This document shows positions 11,489 through 24,493 of a stretch of DNA of 64,000 nucleotides, piece by piece. The notes beneath the pieces were generated by a model. That model ran no database searches, was not told the origin of the DNA, and was given only the letters and a program-made list of their open reading frames with translations. This DNA comes from Cunninghamia lanceolata (Eukaryota > Streptophyta > Pinopsida > Cupressales > Cupressaceae). Every line of letters starts with the position of its first letter. Within the stretch, counting starts at the first letter, position 1. Made by a program: the position numbers and the translations under genes. The stretch lies in NCBI GenBank assembly GCA_027924645.1, contig BSBN01000888.1, forward strand, positions 18,859,001 through 18,923,000, given 5' to 3'.

Positions 11489-14148
11489 TGTAATGCCCTG
11501 CCATGAATACCTTAGAGAACAACATATCTATGCTATGCAAAGCAGGATATTTTTTTTTTATATGAATAAGATAACAAAGTAATGTTAACACATCTATACA
11601 CATCATTTGAACTAACAACTTGTCCTCTAAGATTTCATGGTTGCATTACTTGTCAAATCAATTAACATAATTCAATATACATTATTAACTAACATTAGTA
11701 GATCATTCTAAATCTATAGCATTAAATGAATAAACATATACATCTCCATATCATAACATCAGATGAATAATCGGCATGATCAGGGTTACATGTGAATGTA
11801 CAAATTCCTATACATATGAGTAATTCATTACATTGATTACATTATCACCTTTATGAATACATACATTATGAATCGACTATCACACAAGGCTAGACCATGA
11901 GTATGCATAATCATCTTCCTCAAACTGGTACAAGCTCTGATATCTAATGCACAAGATACATCCTCCTCACCCACGAACATCGGCAAGGGAAAAACCAATG
12001 GAAACAAAAGCTCTTCCACCTGACCATGTGGAACCCTAAGGTCCACCCCCTGAGCTAGGAGATAACACAAGATCCCACACTCACAGATAGTAAGGAGAAC
12101 AATAGACTAACACAAGCAGTAGGGTTATACATGACACCAATTATCAAATTGTCCACAATAAACATCACTGACATACTTAACTGCACTTCAAGAGGCACTT
12201 ACATAATTGAGGGAAGAAATACAACTACGGAGTGCTAGACTGCAATAGGGAGGAGTGTTATCACATGGATTGATATGGGTTGTCCTGGTGGACTTCACTA
12301 GGCCCTGACTCCCATCTTTGGGTTGTCTTGGTAGCCTCTCCTGATCCTCGGTCCCCATACAAACTCATGCAAAATCAATGTACCTTTCATGGGGACAAGG
12401 TAGTTGATCTTACCATTCCAGGCCTTCTCATCTCATCTCAAGCCTAAATGAGCATTTGAGCCACGAGTGAGGCATACATTATCTTGATTAATGTGAATTC
12501 TACCCATTCCCCTATTTCATTATTAATGTTATCACTAGATTAAGAAACCCTTCAATGGGTTGTCCTGGACACCACTATGGTTCCGGCCCCCATTGAGAGC
12601 CACTCCCCCTACTTTGCAACTAGTAAACCCTACACTGGGCAAGGCATTGACCATCTTGCACAACCATCATAACCACATAATCCATACACCAAACAAGGCA
12701 TTAATCATCTTTGAATGTTCATCACAATTAAATGAGTTCATGTCAGAATAGGAGACAACATTTTAGGGTTACATATCACAAGGACCATACACACAACTAC
12801 ACCTTTCTTTGCCTCTACAATCAACTTCCCAATGACACAGAACTTACATCCCACTATAAAAAAAGCATGAACATTTAATCCAATAGTCTAGATACATTGG
12901 TTACTACAGAGAATTTATCATAACAAAGTTATCAATATAAGATTGTAACTTGGTTATTATCCAATCTCAATTTTAGAATAGACCAATTTCATAATTCTAT
13001 GCACAGTGTAAGTAGATAGTAAACATAAAAGACAATTACCTATATGTAATTATTTCACAATATTCTATTCTTACTTAACACAAAGAGCCAACTTTTATTA
13101 TAACAGAAAATTAAGAAAATCCTATATTCTAAACATGAGATCCTTCTATGATAACTGTTTCTCTCTTTATTCAAAGAAAGCATATAAAAAGATAATTCAT
13201 AATTAATTAAAATCTAATTAAGATCAACTACTTACTATTCTTACCTATACATGACTCTACTCAATTAAAACATCAACTAAGCCTTAATTTAGAACTTAAG
13301 TCTCTAGAGTTGTTGTATGTTTTTACCATGGTTTTAATTTCTCTGCAACTGGTATATTGTAAATTCTAACTAGAAGAATACATTTCAATTGTCATCTATA
13401 AATAATTTATTCTATGCAAAGAATATAACCTTTCCATTTATTCGTAACTGAATCTCATGAACATTTAATGAGAAATCAAAATAAACAAAACATTGTTTAA
13501 ATGGTATAAGAAACGTTATAACTACTTATTCCTAACAAAGTTTATAATTAGACATAATATAATTTATTTATTTATTTTAAATGTCCCCAACTCTCAATGA
13601 CTTATCTATAAGAAGTAATCAATCCACTGACCAATATATTTATTCATCACTAAAAGCTTGATTTAATTGATAAGTACACAGTTAAAAATCCTTTCATACT
13701 TATGTCCTTATGCTTATGATCTCATAATCCCATTTTCATATTCATAATAATTTTTATATTCACTTTCATATTCATATTTATATCCATTTTCATATATGTA
13801 AGCAGATTTACCTTATTTCTACACTCCTATTTAATCGCATATTATTATACCTATTCTGTATGCATACTTATACATAATTAATGTATTTACATTAATGATG
13901 GTAATATATTCCAATTATTATTATGCTGATAAAATCAATATTCATTTATTTATATTCATATTATTCATCTACAACATTTATATTACCTAACCTATTAATA
14001 AAGGAAAGTGCACGTATTTATTTATGCTGCTTGTCTTGTTAAATCTGCTCACTGGATTCTATTCTCTTTCGCCTATTCTTTAATATTTATATATTATAGT
14101 ATTTGTTATAATATTAATAATATCTCTATATTATATTATTATATATGC

Positions 14149-14152
<4 letters not shown>

Positions 14153-14219
<67 letters not shown>
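14153..14219. repeat. (TA)n microsatellite
   Basis: About 33 uninterrupted TA units in the AT-rich core of the minus-strand LTR. Confidence 0.97.
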
Positions 14220-14221
<2 letters not shown>

Positions 14222-14278
14222 CTGAGTCATAAGTAGGAAAGATATCATAAATACATAAAGGGAGGAATTATTCAAGTA

Positions 14279-14282
<4 letters not shown>

Positions 14283-14373
<91 letters not shown>
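14283..14373. repeat. (TA)n microsatellite
   Basis: About 45 TA units, separated from the previous tract by about 63 bp of ordinary sequence. The pair is a likely assembly-sensitive site and may form cruciforms. Confidence 0.97.
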
Positions 14374-14375
<2 letters not shown>

Positions 14376-17328
14376 GCAGATTTAAATATATAAATATAAT
14401 GCGGATTTAATTATATTTATTTATAATGCCAATATTCCTTTTTTTATTTATTTCCCATATATTTATAATACTTCCTCTTAAATTAAATGCAAGCTACTAT
14501 TATTCCATACTTTCTGACTTTCATATTTAAAGACTTCTATTTGCTTACTTTAGACTTCCTTATTTTCTTATATAATCTGATCCCCTTTCCTTCCTTGCTA
14601 GTGCTATTTATATTATATATGTTTCATTTTGCCTCTTACGGAGAATGGTGACTCTTCAAAGAGTCACATACATAATATTAATATCTAAAATATATATTAT
14701 TTAATTAATTCATTCATATTAATAATATATATTATAATAATATTTATATCTATTAATGTCTTATGAGTATAATAATAATAATATTTGATATTTATATTTA
14801 TGTAATATGATAATATATTATATAATTTATTAATATTTAATTATTAATATTTATGTGTAATTAAATATATTGTTTAAATCTTCAATTTAAACAAGGCTTT
14901 AATATGGGGACATGACAATATAGTCCTGGAAATAAACCCTAATAAAATAGTATATTTTACCCTAATAGTATATTTTATACCAAGTTTACAGTAAATAAAA
15001 TGTAGTGTTGGAAATAACCTTTATAAATTATAAAATATTGCACCACACTTGTAAATAAAATAGAGTGATGTAAATTTAAAAGATAGCATAAAATATTATT
15101 TTATAGCACTCTATTAAACCCTAACAAAATATAATTATAAACAACAATGAAAAGATAATAATTTAAATTTCATTGTGTAGAAAACATAAGTAAAAATTGG
15201 TGACAAAATCTATAAAATATAATGCACTTACCATTCAATTAACTTCTGTTCTTTGGGTCTCAAATATTGCAGCCACCTCTTAAAAAAACTCCATGGAAAT
15301 TTATAATGAACAGTGTTCCCAATAAAGTAATTTCCAAAAAGATTAAAAAGCCCCCAAATTCTCCAGGTCAAAATTTCCCCTCCCCATTTAATAAATAATG
15401 AAGGGAGGGAATTTATTTTTCCCACTCCCATACAAAATAAATTTACAACTACCCCAACTAACTACCTACTAACCCTTATTAAAAATAAATAAAATATATG
15501 CAACCAACATAATTTAAACATACACACAATAAATAATTTTACACAAATGGGTAAAACTATTTACCCACACTCACTCACATATTATAATTAATTATATAAC
15601 CAACATTATAATATTCTATTTATTTACTATTTTATTATTATTTCTTAATTATAATATTACACTATAATTTTATTTTATTATCAACTAGGATTATATATAT
15701 TATTTATCAATCCATTTTAATGCATAAGATAACCAAGGCATATTATCAGACAAATTAAACCAAAAGCCAAAACAATTACCAGGGTCAAAAGGCAAAACTT
15801 CAAGCAACACTGACTGGCCACTGATAGGACTTGACAAGGTATCAAACTAGGTACTCATCCTCTTCAAGGATGATGGTTAGGGTGGTGGACCAAGTGCTAT
15901 CTCCGGTCAAACTACTTCCATTAGGTGCAAGGCATGCTCAAACCTACCAATTCAGGTGGAGTCGATGCCTGGTACCTGTTCACTCAAGCATACAAGTTAG
16001 AGCACATGTACATAATAGCCAAAGCACTAGGGAAGGGACTCTAGCAATCATATCTCATACTCGTATGTCACCCATACATCTAATGGTATGATGCCAACCT
16101 TTCCACCTGTCCTAACAACATACTACTGCATCACCTTATCCAAATAAATCTCTGCGTAATAACAATATGCATCATGCTCCCAAAAGTATTAACAGAAGCT
16201 CTTGTTCCATCCTCATCATTAGGTTCCTTAGCCAAACTACCTGCACATCCAAGGTGAGAATGGAGGGGCGCTACAAATTACAAGGACAATTTTCACAAAA
16301 CATTGCCCATAGCTTCCATGTGAAGTAAACCATAACCAACATATTTCTTTTATGTTATCCAACATTTCCCCAGTCACAAAATTTGACACACTACTTAATG
16401 CATAATCAACACCATAATGAACCATATCATCCTTGCAAGACTTTATTCCACATCATGACACTTTTACAATCATAGCATATACATGAAAACAAAACATTAA
16501 AACGTATGCCTCTAGAAACAACTAACTGAAATGACACAACACTTGACACCATTAAAAACATAATAGTTTCACAACACATTCACTCTCAAAGCACATCATA
16601 AACTAATACCCTTCAACAATATTTTAAGGAACGTAACATTAATCCAAGCATGATCAATCATCTAACAATTATAAAGTGAATCTATCTCAATAATACAAAA
16701 CTATAACTTTCTAATCACTAGTAGGAATTATAATATGATCATAAGATATAAGTATCCATGAGTATGAATATTTCAACTAATAATTCTCAAGACTTATTTT
16801 TTAATTTCATTTAATTAAAGTGATTGTGAACAACATGCAAATAACCCTAAGGTATACAAATTAAACATAATAGTTGTTTACACTATTTACACTGATGTAG
16901 ATTTCGTTAAGAAATAGGACAATTTTGTATATACTATTAAATATAATTGTATAACCAAGATTAAAAGCCTATAATATTAGAATGGCATAAATATCTTACA
17001 CTAGTTAGATTCACAAGATACAAAACCTAAAGCTAGAATGAAAGAACCTTGTTCTATGGCTAGCTTGAGATGAAAAGAATACAAAATAACAAAACATTCC
17101 TACAAATCTAACCTTTTCATTAAATCTACCACACTTTTAACCACATGGATATGTTAGGATCAGCACAAAATGAATTTGTTGAGAAGGCTTTAGAAGCTAC
17201 CGACAATGCAAAATGTCAAAGCATAGACAAGGCATGTAGACTGATTGGTAGAATGCTTCAAACAGAGTCATATGATGGAAGGAAATGATTGTAGGATATG
17301 CACAAAATGAATCTATTGAAAAATCTCA

Positions 17329-18285
17329 GAGAAACCCAGTTTTAAAATATAGAGTTATTGGTGACGTAACTAACTATTTTAACATAGACGAAATAAGTGA
17401 GAGGTAGCCAGTCACAAAATATTTAGATCTCAAAAATGACAAAATGGGTATGGCTTATTTCAAGATATGATTTAGCTATCTAATACATGCACCATATATA
17501 AAAACTCTTGAGAAACCCAGTTTGTAAAATTAAAGATATAGCTAATGTAACAGACTGCTAAAAAAGAGACAAAATGAGTGAGAGGTAGACAATCACAAAA
17601 TATTCATATCTCAAAAATGACAAATTGAGTATGACTAATTTATGGATATAATTTAGATATCTAGGACTTGCACCATATATAAACAAATTAGAGAAACCCA
17701 GTTTGTAAAAATAAAGTTATGTCTAACGCAACAAACTTCTAAAATAAAGACGAAATGAGTGAGATGTATACAGTCACAAAATATTCATCTCTCAAAAATG
17801 AAAAACTAGGTATGGCTAATTTCTGGAAATGGTTTATATAGTTTGGACGTGCACCATATATAAAAAAATTAGAGAAACACAATTCATAAAAATAAAGTTA
17901 TGGCTAACGCAACAAACTTCTAAAATAAAGACGAAATGAGTGAGAGGTAGACAATCACAAAATATTTATATCTCAAAAATGACACACTGGGTATGGCTGA
18001 TTTCTGGATATGATTTAGCTATTCTAGACATCCACCATATATAAAATAATTACAGAAACCTAGTTTGTAAAAATAAAGTTATGGCTAATGTAACAAACTG
18101 CTAGAATAGAGACGAAATGAGTGAGAGGTAGATTGTCACAAAATATTCATATCTCAAAAATGGCAAACTGGGTGTGGCTAATTTCTAGATATGATTTAGA
18201 TGTCTAGGAAGTACACTAAATATAAAAAAATTAGTGAAACCCAATTCATAAAAGTAAAGTCATGGCTGACGTAACAGACTATGTT
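17329..18285. repeat. Tandem array of a 181-bp unit, about 5.3 copies
   Basis: The marker GAGAAACCCAGTT (with variants) occurs at 17331, 17512, 17693, 17874, 18055 and 18236, exactly 181 bp apart each time. Each unit also carries GAGTGAGAGGTAGAC..TCACAAAATATTCATATCTCAAAAATGACAAA-like sequence and a GCACCATATATAAA block. Units differ by substitutions but keep their length, so there have been almost no net indels since amplification. The array lies inside LTR sequence. Confidence 0.93.
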
Positions 18286-18896
18286 TAGAAACTATAGAAG
18301 AGAATTAACAGAATATTTTACTAAATCTAATGCAACAATAAATCAGATTCATATCTGAGTCCATACTTGGAATATTATTTCTATCACATCTTCACAAAAT
18401 TCCTAGCTCACATCCATTTTCCTCCAACTCTTTTCTTCTAGAAACTATGGTTTATTATGCCATAAGAAAAATGAAAACTTCCTGAGAGAGAGAGCTAATG
18501 AAAACATAAAACATATTCTGCTATTTGAAAATGCATGCTTCCCCTCCAAATTTTGTTTTTCAAATTTCAAAATAAAGTTGAGCATGCATAACCACCCACA
18601 TGATTTATTCTAGAAGATTCTCCTTTATTACTTTCTTTAAATTTTCTATTTTCAACCAAACAATAATTTCTCTCTAATTTTATTTATTTTAGAATTTGCT
18701 ATTTATTTCATTTACAACTAGACAAGATTCCTTTCTGATTTTATCTACTTTGCTATATATGACAACTTGAAAATATTATCTATTTTATTGCCATTAATGC
18801 AACATTAAATTATATTAATTAATTTATTTATCTCTAGTTGGAATTACATTTATTACTATTATTATTATTATTATTTATTAACTTAACTTATAGAAT

Positions 18897-19014
18897 TTAA
18901 TGTTACATTAATGGCAATAAAATAGATAATATTTGCAAGTTGTCATATATATATATATATATGACAACTTGCAAATATTATCTATTTTATTGCCATTAAT
19001 GTAACATTAAATTA
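18897..19014. repeat. Near-perfect palindrome (fold-back) with about 58-bp arms
   Basis: The left arm (AATTTAATGTTACATTAATG...) is mirrored by the right arm (...CATTAATGTAACATTAAATT) around a (TA)n centre at about 18956. A third, direct copy of the right arm lies at 18758-18812 with two differences from both palindrome arms. The flanking TCTCTAGTTGGAATTACATT block is also present twice, at 18832 and 24749, so about 140 bp is duplicated around an inverted segment. The retroposon's left target duplication falls in the right arm. Confidence 0.9.
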
Positions 19015-19018
19015 TATT

Positions 19019-19630
19019 CCAGGCCCTACTGCCTCTAAGAAGGGTAAAAAGCAGAAGGGTGCTGTTGATATGAGCACTGGGAAGGTAGTGGTTGGGACCC
19101 CCAAAACCCTTAGTAGGACCCCGGTGGGATAGAGAAAGGATTTTTTAGTGAAGATTTGTAGGGAGGGGCTTTCCTCTGGTCTTCCGCGGTCGGGGCGTAT
19201 TGCAGGCAAACTGACTCCTTTAGCAAAGCTCATTGACTATTCTGAGAGCGGTTTAGATGAATCCACCCGAGGAGAGGACAACAGGGATGTGGAGATTCAA
19301 GACATTTCTGGTGATGATGAAGACAAGAAGGAGACACATGATATAGGAGCTACCATGGAGGATGCTGCTGACTCTGCTGGAAATGCTGACACAGTAGGTG
19401 CTATGTTTGTGGAAGAGGCTGAGGATGCTATGGAGACTGATGATGGTCTGGGGACTGATCTTGCAGGTCTGCACGATCGCATTGCGAAGCTAGAATAGAA
19501 TTTCTCCATTGTGCTCAGGACCTCTATACTCCTCAACCTCTCTGTGCTGAAGAATCTAGGGGTTACTGTTAATACTGACAGTGATGATCTGGCTAAAAAA
19601 GTGGATGATATTATTAAATCTATGGTCTAG
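19019..19630 (+). pseudogene. Retroposon coding remnant, possibly LINE ORF1 C-terminus
   Basis: One frame reads from GPTASKKGKKQKGAVDM through a basic stretch, then GLPRSGRIAGKLTPLAKL, a long acidic segment (SGDDEDKKE, ETDDGLGTD) and VDDIIKSMV, ending with TAG at 19628. It is broken by stops at about 19129 and 19496 (GAA TAG, possibly from CAG). The longest open part is 19148-19498. The basic-then-acidic layout with a terminal helical stretch could be a LINE ORF1 or a retrocopied cellular mRNA; I cannot decide. ORF2 is absent. Confidence 0.5.
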
Positions 19631-19643
19631 AAAGGAGAGTTGT

Positions 19644-20958
19644 TGATGCAGAGGCATCCACACTAAAACCTTGACACACAGCATGGATGTCCGCAACCCT
19701 TCATCATCATCATCATATTTACCTTTACACTATCAGCATCATCATATTTACTCTCTGCCGACCAATATCCTCCTGCAGACAAGCCTTCACCCTTTCGCAT
19801 GTCAGCAGCATCATCATATTCGGCAAGCGCGAACATCCTCCTGACGTTCACTGTTCATCTTACCGCCAAACTCTTTCTTCACTATCTTCAGCATCATGAT
19901 GTTCAACATCATGTTCATCAGCATGATATAGAACATCCAGTTCCTCCCATATATCCTGATGATGATACTCTACTTCACGCACCCTTCCTTTGATGCTTAC
20001 GTCACCCTGATATCCTGATGACGATTATCCTGATGACGATGACATCATATGCAGCTCCTCCTGCTGTCGGCCAAACTTAACTTTTTCGGCCCGCGATCAA
20101 CCTGATCTTCTACCTTATGCCGATACGCTCCTCCTCGGCAATACCTGATGATGATCACCCCGACGCACATTCACTTCATGCAATCAACTGCATCATGCTC
20201 ACCTCCCTCTACTCAGATGATGATGCCCGAAGTAACTGCAGGATATACACCATAATATCCTGATGATGCCGTTTTGACGAACTTCCAACCTTAGTGAATT
20301 CTTGATCCGCCGAACCTCCTGGGATGACCCGATCCACTTCCAGGGTGATCTTCCAAACTCTAACTATCAGCTCGACCTAACACATACTCATGCTAGGGTT
20401 CTCAACATCTCTCGACGGTGATCCTGCACACTTGCATGCGAACAAACAAACTAAATCCTAACCTACTGTACATAACCATTCCACCGATTCGACGAATCAA
20501 CTGGTGGAATGGATCAGCGAATCCATGAAACCACCAAACCAGCAACCCGATTAAACAATGGAATTCAACAGAGGATGAACACAAACAGGATCACTTTATT
20601 TGATTTCAAAAGATGCAAATACAATGATCAGTCTCTCTCTCTCTGTCTCACTCTGTGCAACCTAGCTCGATGCAATACTATCTCTAAAACCAACCGATCC
20701 TCATGCATATATAGGATCTCCTGCAAGTACTACTGACCTGACTCCAGGCGGCTGGGAAATCTCTCCAGGCGGCTGGGAGATCCAACCGGACCTACAGCAT
20801 ATAGCTGTCCTAACAAACTAGCTAAAAATAGCAAAGCATGGTCAACATGACCTTATTACATGCATTGGTCTTATCAGACCTTCTTGAAAACATTAACAAG
20901 ACTTAAACTAACTAACTGCCTCATGGAGGCCAGCTGTCAGGTAGGTGCTCCTGCACCA
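19644..20958 (-). repeat. LTR (3' in element order) of the older gag-protease element
   Basis: It matches 23117-24493 closely, with small indels in the CATCAT-rich part. On the minus strand a TATATATG box lies at 20706-20713, about 245 bp from the LTR start, and the rest is a long R/U5 with many CTGATGACGA and CATCAT motifs. Confidence 0.9.
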
Positions 20959-23051
20959 TACTCCCCAACAGAAAAGAACTCATGTCCCATGAGTTTAGTA
21001 TGTGGAAGTCCTGCTGTCTCTTGGCTGCTCCAAGACTTCTGAACTGTAACTTGCTTTGTTGCAAGTAAACCCTCATGCCTGTCAATGTAGGCCTTTCTCA
21101 CACATACCTTGTGTTTGTCAGGTTGTCTGACCAGAACCTCTGTCTGAACTGCCTCTTGAACTTCTGTAATGTTCAACTCTATCTTGCTTTCAACCTTTAT
21201 AGGACAAACAATAGTCCCAACTATGACAACATCCTTGTCATTCCTCTCAACTGGTTGCTGTTTGCAAACCTGTTTCTACACCTGCTGCTGACCTCTGTCA
21301 GTCAAAACTGTAACTTCCTTCAACCTGTTGTCCTTAACAACTCCTTTCCCTACAGTGTCCTCAACTGCCTTTATGCCTGCTCCTATAGGCATCTGCACAA
21401 ACTCCTTCTTTCCCACTAAAATGATTTTGGCTGCCCCCTGTGCTGCAGCATCTTCCTGCAATGGCATCAACCTAATAGTCTTCCCATCTTTCTTGATGGT
21501 GTAGGTATTAGCATACCCATCATATAGTACCCTCCTATCAAATTGCCATGGTCTACCCAACAGTAGGTGACAACATTCCATGGGCAAAATGTCACACAAA
21601 ACTCTATCATGATATGCTCCAATCTGAAAATCCACATATGCATATTCATAGACAAAAAGTGATTGACTATCACTCACCCAAGATACCTTGTAAGGGTGAT
21701 GGTGTGGAATCCTTTCCAAATTCAGTTTATCCACCATTTCCTGAGATACCATGTTGTCTGTTGAACCAGTATCAATGACAACCTTACATACTTTACCTTT
21801 GCTCTTGCATGTGGTCTTGAAAAGAGCTCTTCTTTGCATCATATCCTTTGATGCCTGCAAACTAATTCTTCTAAGCATCAATGCTTCTCCCTCCTCAGGA
21901 TATGCATAATTTTCAGGCTCCCTATCTCTTTGATAAGTGTTTGAACTCTAGACACTTTGCTCTACTTTCTCTTCTTGTACAAGTTGTACTCCCTTGTCAT
22001 TTGTTCTATCATTTCTGGATGATGAACCCTTGTTTTCTGGACATTTGAAAGATGGATGACCAAACTCACCACAGGTGTAACATTTTCCTGAAAATGTAGT
22101 AGAACCTCTACCACCTCCAAATCTGCCTCTATTACCTTTCCATCCACCTCTGAAATCAGACTATCCCTGTCCTTTACCAGTGTCTTCTTGACCCTCATTG
22201 GTTTGCCTTGTTGTAGGGGCTGCTCCTCTTCCCCTCATATTGTTGCCTCTTCCTCTCATGGACTTATCTTGTCCCCTATTCATCTTTTCTTCAATCCTGA
22301 TTGCCATTTGGTAACAATCCTCCACATTCTTAGGGTTAGCTAAAACTAACTCATCCTGTATGTTCAATCTCAAACCAGCCAAGTACCTAGCCACCTTTTC
22401 TACCTCATTCTCATGATGACCAGATCTCATACTCAATTTATAAAACTCCTCAGTATATGCCTTCACATCCATTTCTTTCTGCCTTAAAAATTACAGCTTC
22501 TTAAACATCTGAATCTCATAATCCCTAGGCAAGAATTTACCTTTGATCCTTGCTACCATTTTATCCCATGAAGTGATCTTTGACTTCCCTTGTTTCCTTC
22601 TCTCAGATTGTACATAATCCCACCATACCAAAGCATGACCTCCTAACTTGGTCTTTGCAATCTTTACCTTCTGATCCTCAGCAACATCTTCACATTCAAA
22701 GTGATTATCAAGTGCAGCAATCCAATCCAGCAACTCATCTTCATTCAAACTTCCATTATACTTGGAAACATCAACCTTTACCTTAGGTTTATCACTCTGC
22801 ATTGCCTTTAACTGTTTTGCCAATCTCTGGTCTTCAGCATCCAGATCTTCCGCTACCTCTTCATACTCTTCAACATTATCTTCATCTTCTTCAGACTCAC
22901 TGTCTTCCACTTCCCTCTTTTTGTTCTTTTCTAGGGCTACAAGCCTGGCTTGAAGTGCTTCAGCAAGCTCCTTCATCTTCCTCATCTCTCTGGCATGTTT
23001 TTCCTTCATCTCCTGCAATTCCCTTGCAGTACCACTACCTTTCGGAGGCAT
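20937..23051 (-). pseudogene. gag-protease pseudogene, four nonsense changes
   Basis: The start is the ATG at 23051 (MPPKGSGTAREL), shared with the intact copy at 33080. Order: coiled-coil/acidic N-terminus, Retrotrans_gag domain, Arg/Gly-rich linker, CCHC knuckle, retropepsin with VVIDTGSTDN (about 21760-21790), then a C-terminal region ending VGEYGAGAPT in the LTR. All pieces stay in one frame, with no frameshift visible. Stops at 22491, 22161, 21948 and 21276 (lowest base of each) each replace a glutamine codon of the intact copy by a single C-to-T change. Reverse transcriptase, RNase H and integrase are absent, as in the intact copy. The product would have packaged RNA and cleaved the polyprotein; now inactive. 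Confidence 0.9.
20959..20971 (-). other. Polypurine tract of the older gag-protease element
   Basis: On the minus strand CTGTTGGGGAGTA abuts the LTR start TGGTGCAGGAG. The same tract occurs in the younger copy at 30961-30973. Confidence 0.8.
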
Positions 23052-23116
23052 TTTGTCAACCTCTCACTCCTCTACCTCTACCCTTTCGGTGACAAAATCA
23101 ACACACAACAGCCTAG

Positions 23117-24493
23117 ACCTTTACACTGTCAGCATAAGATAACCATCAGCATCATCATATTTACCTTTACACTGTCAGCATCATCATATTTACTCTCTGC
23201 CGACCGATATCCTCCTGCAGACAAGCCTTTGCCCTTTCGCATGTCAGCAGCATCATCATATTCGACTATCGGCAGCATCATCATATTCGGCAAGCGCGAA
23301 CATCCTCCTGACGTTCACTGTTCATCTTACCGCCAAACTCTTTCTTCACTATCTTCAGCATCATGATGTTCAACATCATGTTCATCAGTAGGATATAGAA
23401 CATTCGGTTCCTCCCATATATCCTGATGATGATACTCTACTTCACGCACCCTTCCTTTGATGCTTACGTCACCCCGATATCCTGATGATGATTATCCTGA
23501 TGACGATGACGTCACATGCAGCTCCCTCAATATCCTGTTGCCCGATATCCTGATGACGAATATCCTGATGACGATGACGTCATATGCAGCTCCTCCTGCT
23601 GTCGGCCAAACTTAACTTTTTCGGCCCGTGATCAACTTGATCTTCTACCTTATGCCAATATGCTCCTCCTCGGCAATACCTGATGATGATCACCCCGACG
23701 CACATTCACTTCATGCAATCGACTGCATCATGCTCACCTCCCTCTACTCGGATGACGATGCCCGAAGTAACTGCAGGATATACACCATAATATCCTGATG
23801 ATGCCATTTTGACGAACTTCCAACCTTAGCGAATTCCTGATCCGCCGAACCTCCTGGGATGACCCGATCCACTTCCAGGGTGATCTTCCAAACTCTAACT
23901 ATCAGCTCGACCTAGCACATACTCATGCTAGGGTTCTCAACATCTCTCGACGGCGATCCTGCACACCTGCATGCGAACAAACAAACTAAATCCTAACCTA
24001 CTGTACATAACCATTCCACCGATTCAACGAATCAACCGGTGGAATGGATCAGCGAATCCATGAAACCACCAAACCAGCAACCCGATTAAACAATAGAATT
24101 CAACAGAGGATGAACACAAACAGGATCAGTTTATTTGATTTCAAAAGATGCAAATACAATGTTCAGTCTCTCTCTCTCTGTCTCACTCTGTGCAACCTAG
24201 CTCGATGCAATACTATCTCTAAAACGAACCGATCCTCATGCATATATAGGATCTCCTGCGAGTACTACTGACTCGACTCCAAGCGGCTGGGAAATCTCTC
24301 CAGGTGGCTGGGAGATCCAACCGGACCTACAGCATATAGCTGTCCTAACAAACTAGCTAAAAATAGCAAAGCATGGTCAACATGACCTTATTACATGCAT
24401 TGGTCTTATCAGACCTTCTTGAAAACATTAACAAGACTTAAACTAACTAACTGCCTCATGGAGGCCAGTTCTCAGGTAGGTGCTCCTGCACCA
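23117..24493 (-). repeat. LTR (5' in element order), truncated, of the older gag-protease element
   Basis: Compared with the left LTR it lacks the segment equal to 19644-19720, and the adjoining primer-binding site is gone too. The junction ACCTTT at 23117-23122 occurs both in the interior (GACCTTT) and in the LTR (19721-19726), so the loss fits a microhomology deletion. A TATATATG box on the minus strand is at 24241-24248. Confidence 0.85.

Larger units (their letters stand above)
11489..16275 (-). mobile_element. Giant-LTR Gypsy element, 5' LTR on the minus strand (4.79 kb)
   Basis: On the minus strand it begins TGTAGCGCCCCTCC (16275) and ends GGGCATTACA (11489). It shares with the plus-strand copy the start, the GCATCGACTCCACCTG block, and the GGGGGCCGGAACC...CCAGGACAACCC block (12550-12600). 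The central 13000-15700 is very AT-rich and includes two long TA tracts. It lacks the captured-gene fragments of the 4576-10259 LTR, so those were gained by one sublineage or lost here. The flank beyond 16275 is itself LTR sequence of a related copy, so this element inserted into an older family member. Confidence 0.82.
19644..24493 (-). mobile_element. Gypsy gag-protease element, older copy (nested in the retroposon)
   Basis: It is bounded by TGATGCAG (19644) and CACCA (24493) with target duplication GTTGT at 19639-19643 and 24494-24498. The coding strand is minus. The left LTR is 19644-20958 (1315 bp). The right LTR (5' in element order) is only about 23117-24493, having lost its last ~75 bp and the primer-binding site. 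The interior (20959 to about 23116) encodes gag and protease only. It belongs to the same family as 29383-34738: same LTR ends, same layout, similar protein. Confidence 0.93.

Noticed and set aside
17329..18285. A CRISPR array
   Set aside because: The units are contiguous 181-bp tandem repeats without spacers, in a plant nuclear context.
19687..19993. His/Ser-rich open frames at the start of the older gag-protease LTR
   Set aside because: They are simple-repeat translation on the strand opposite to the element, with no conservation of frame.
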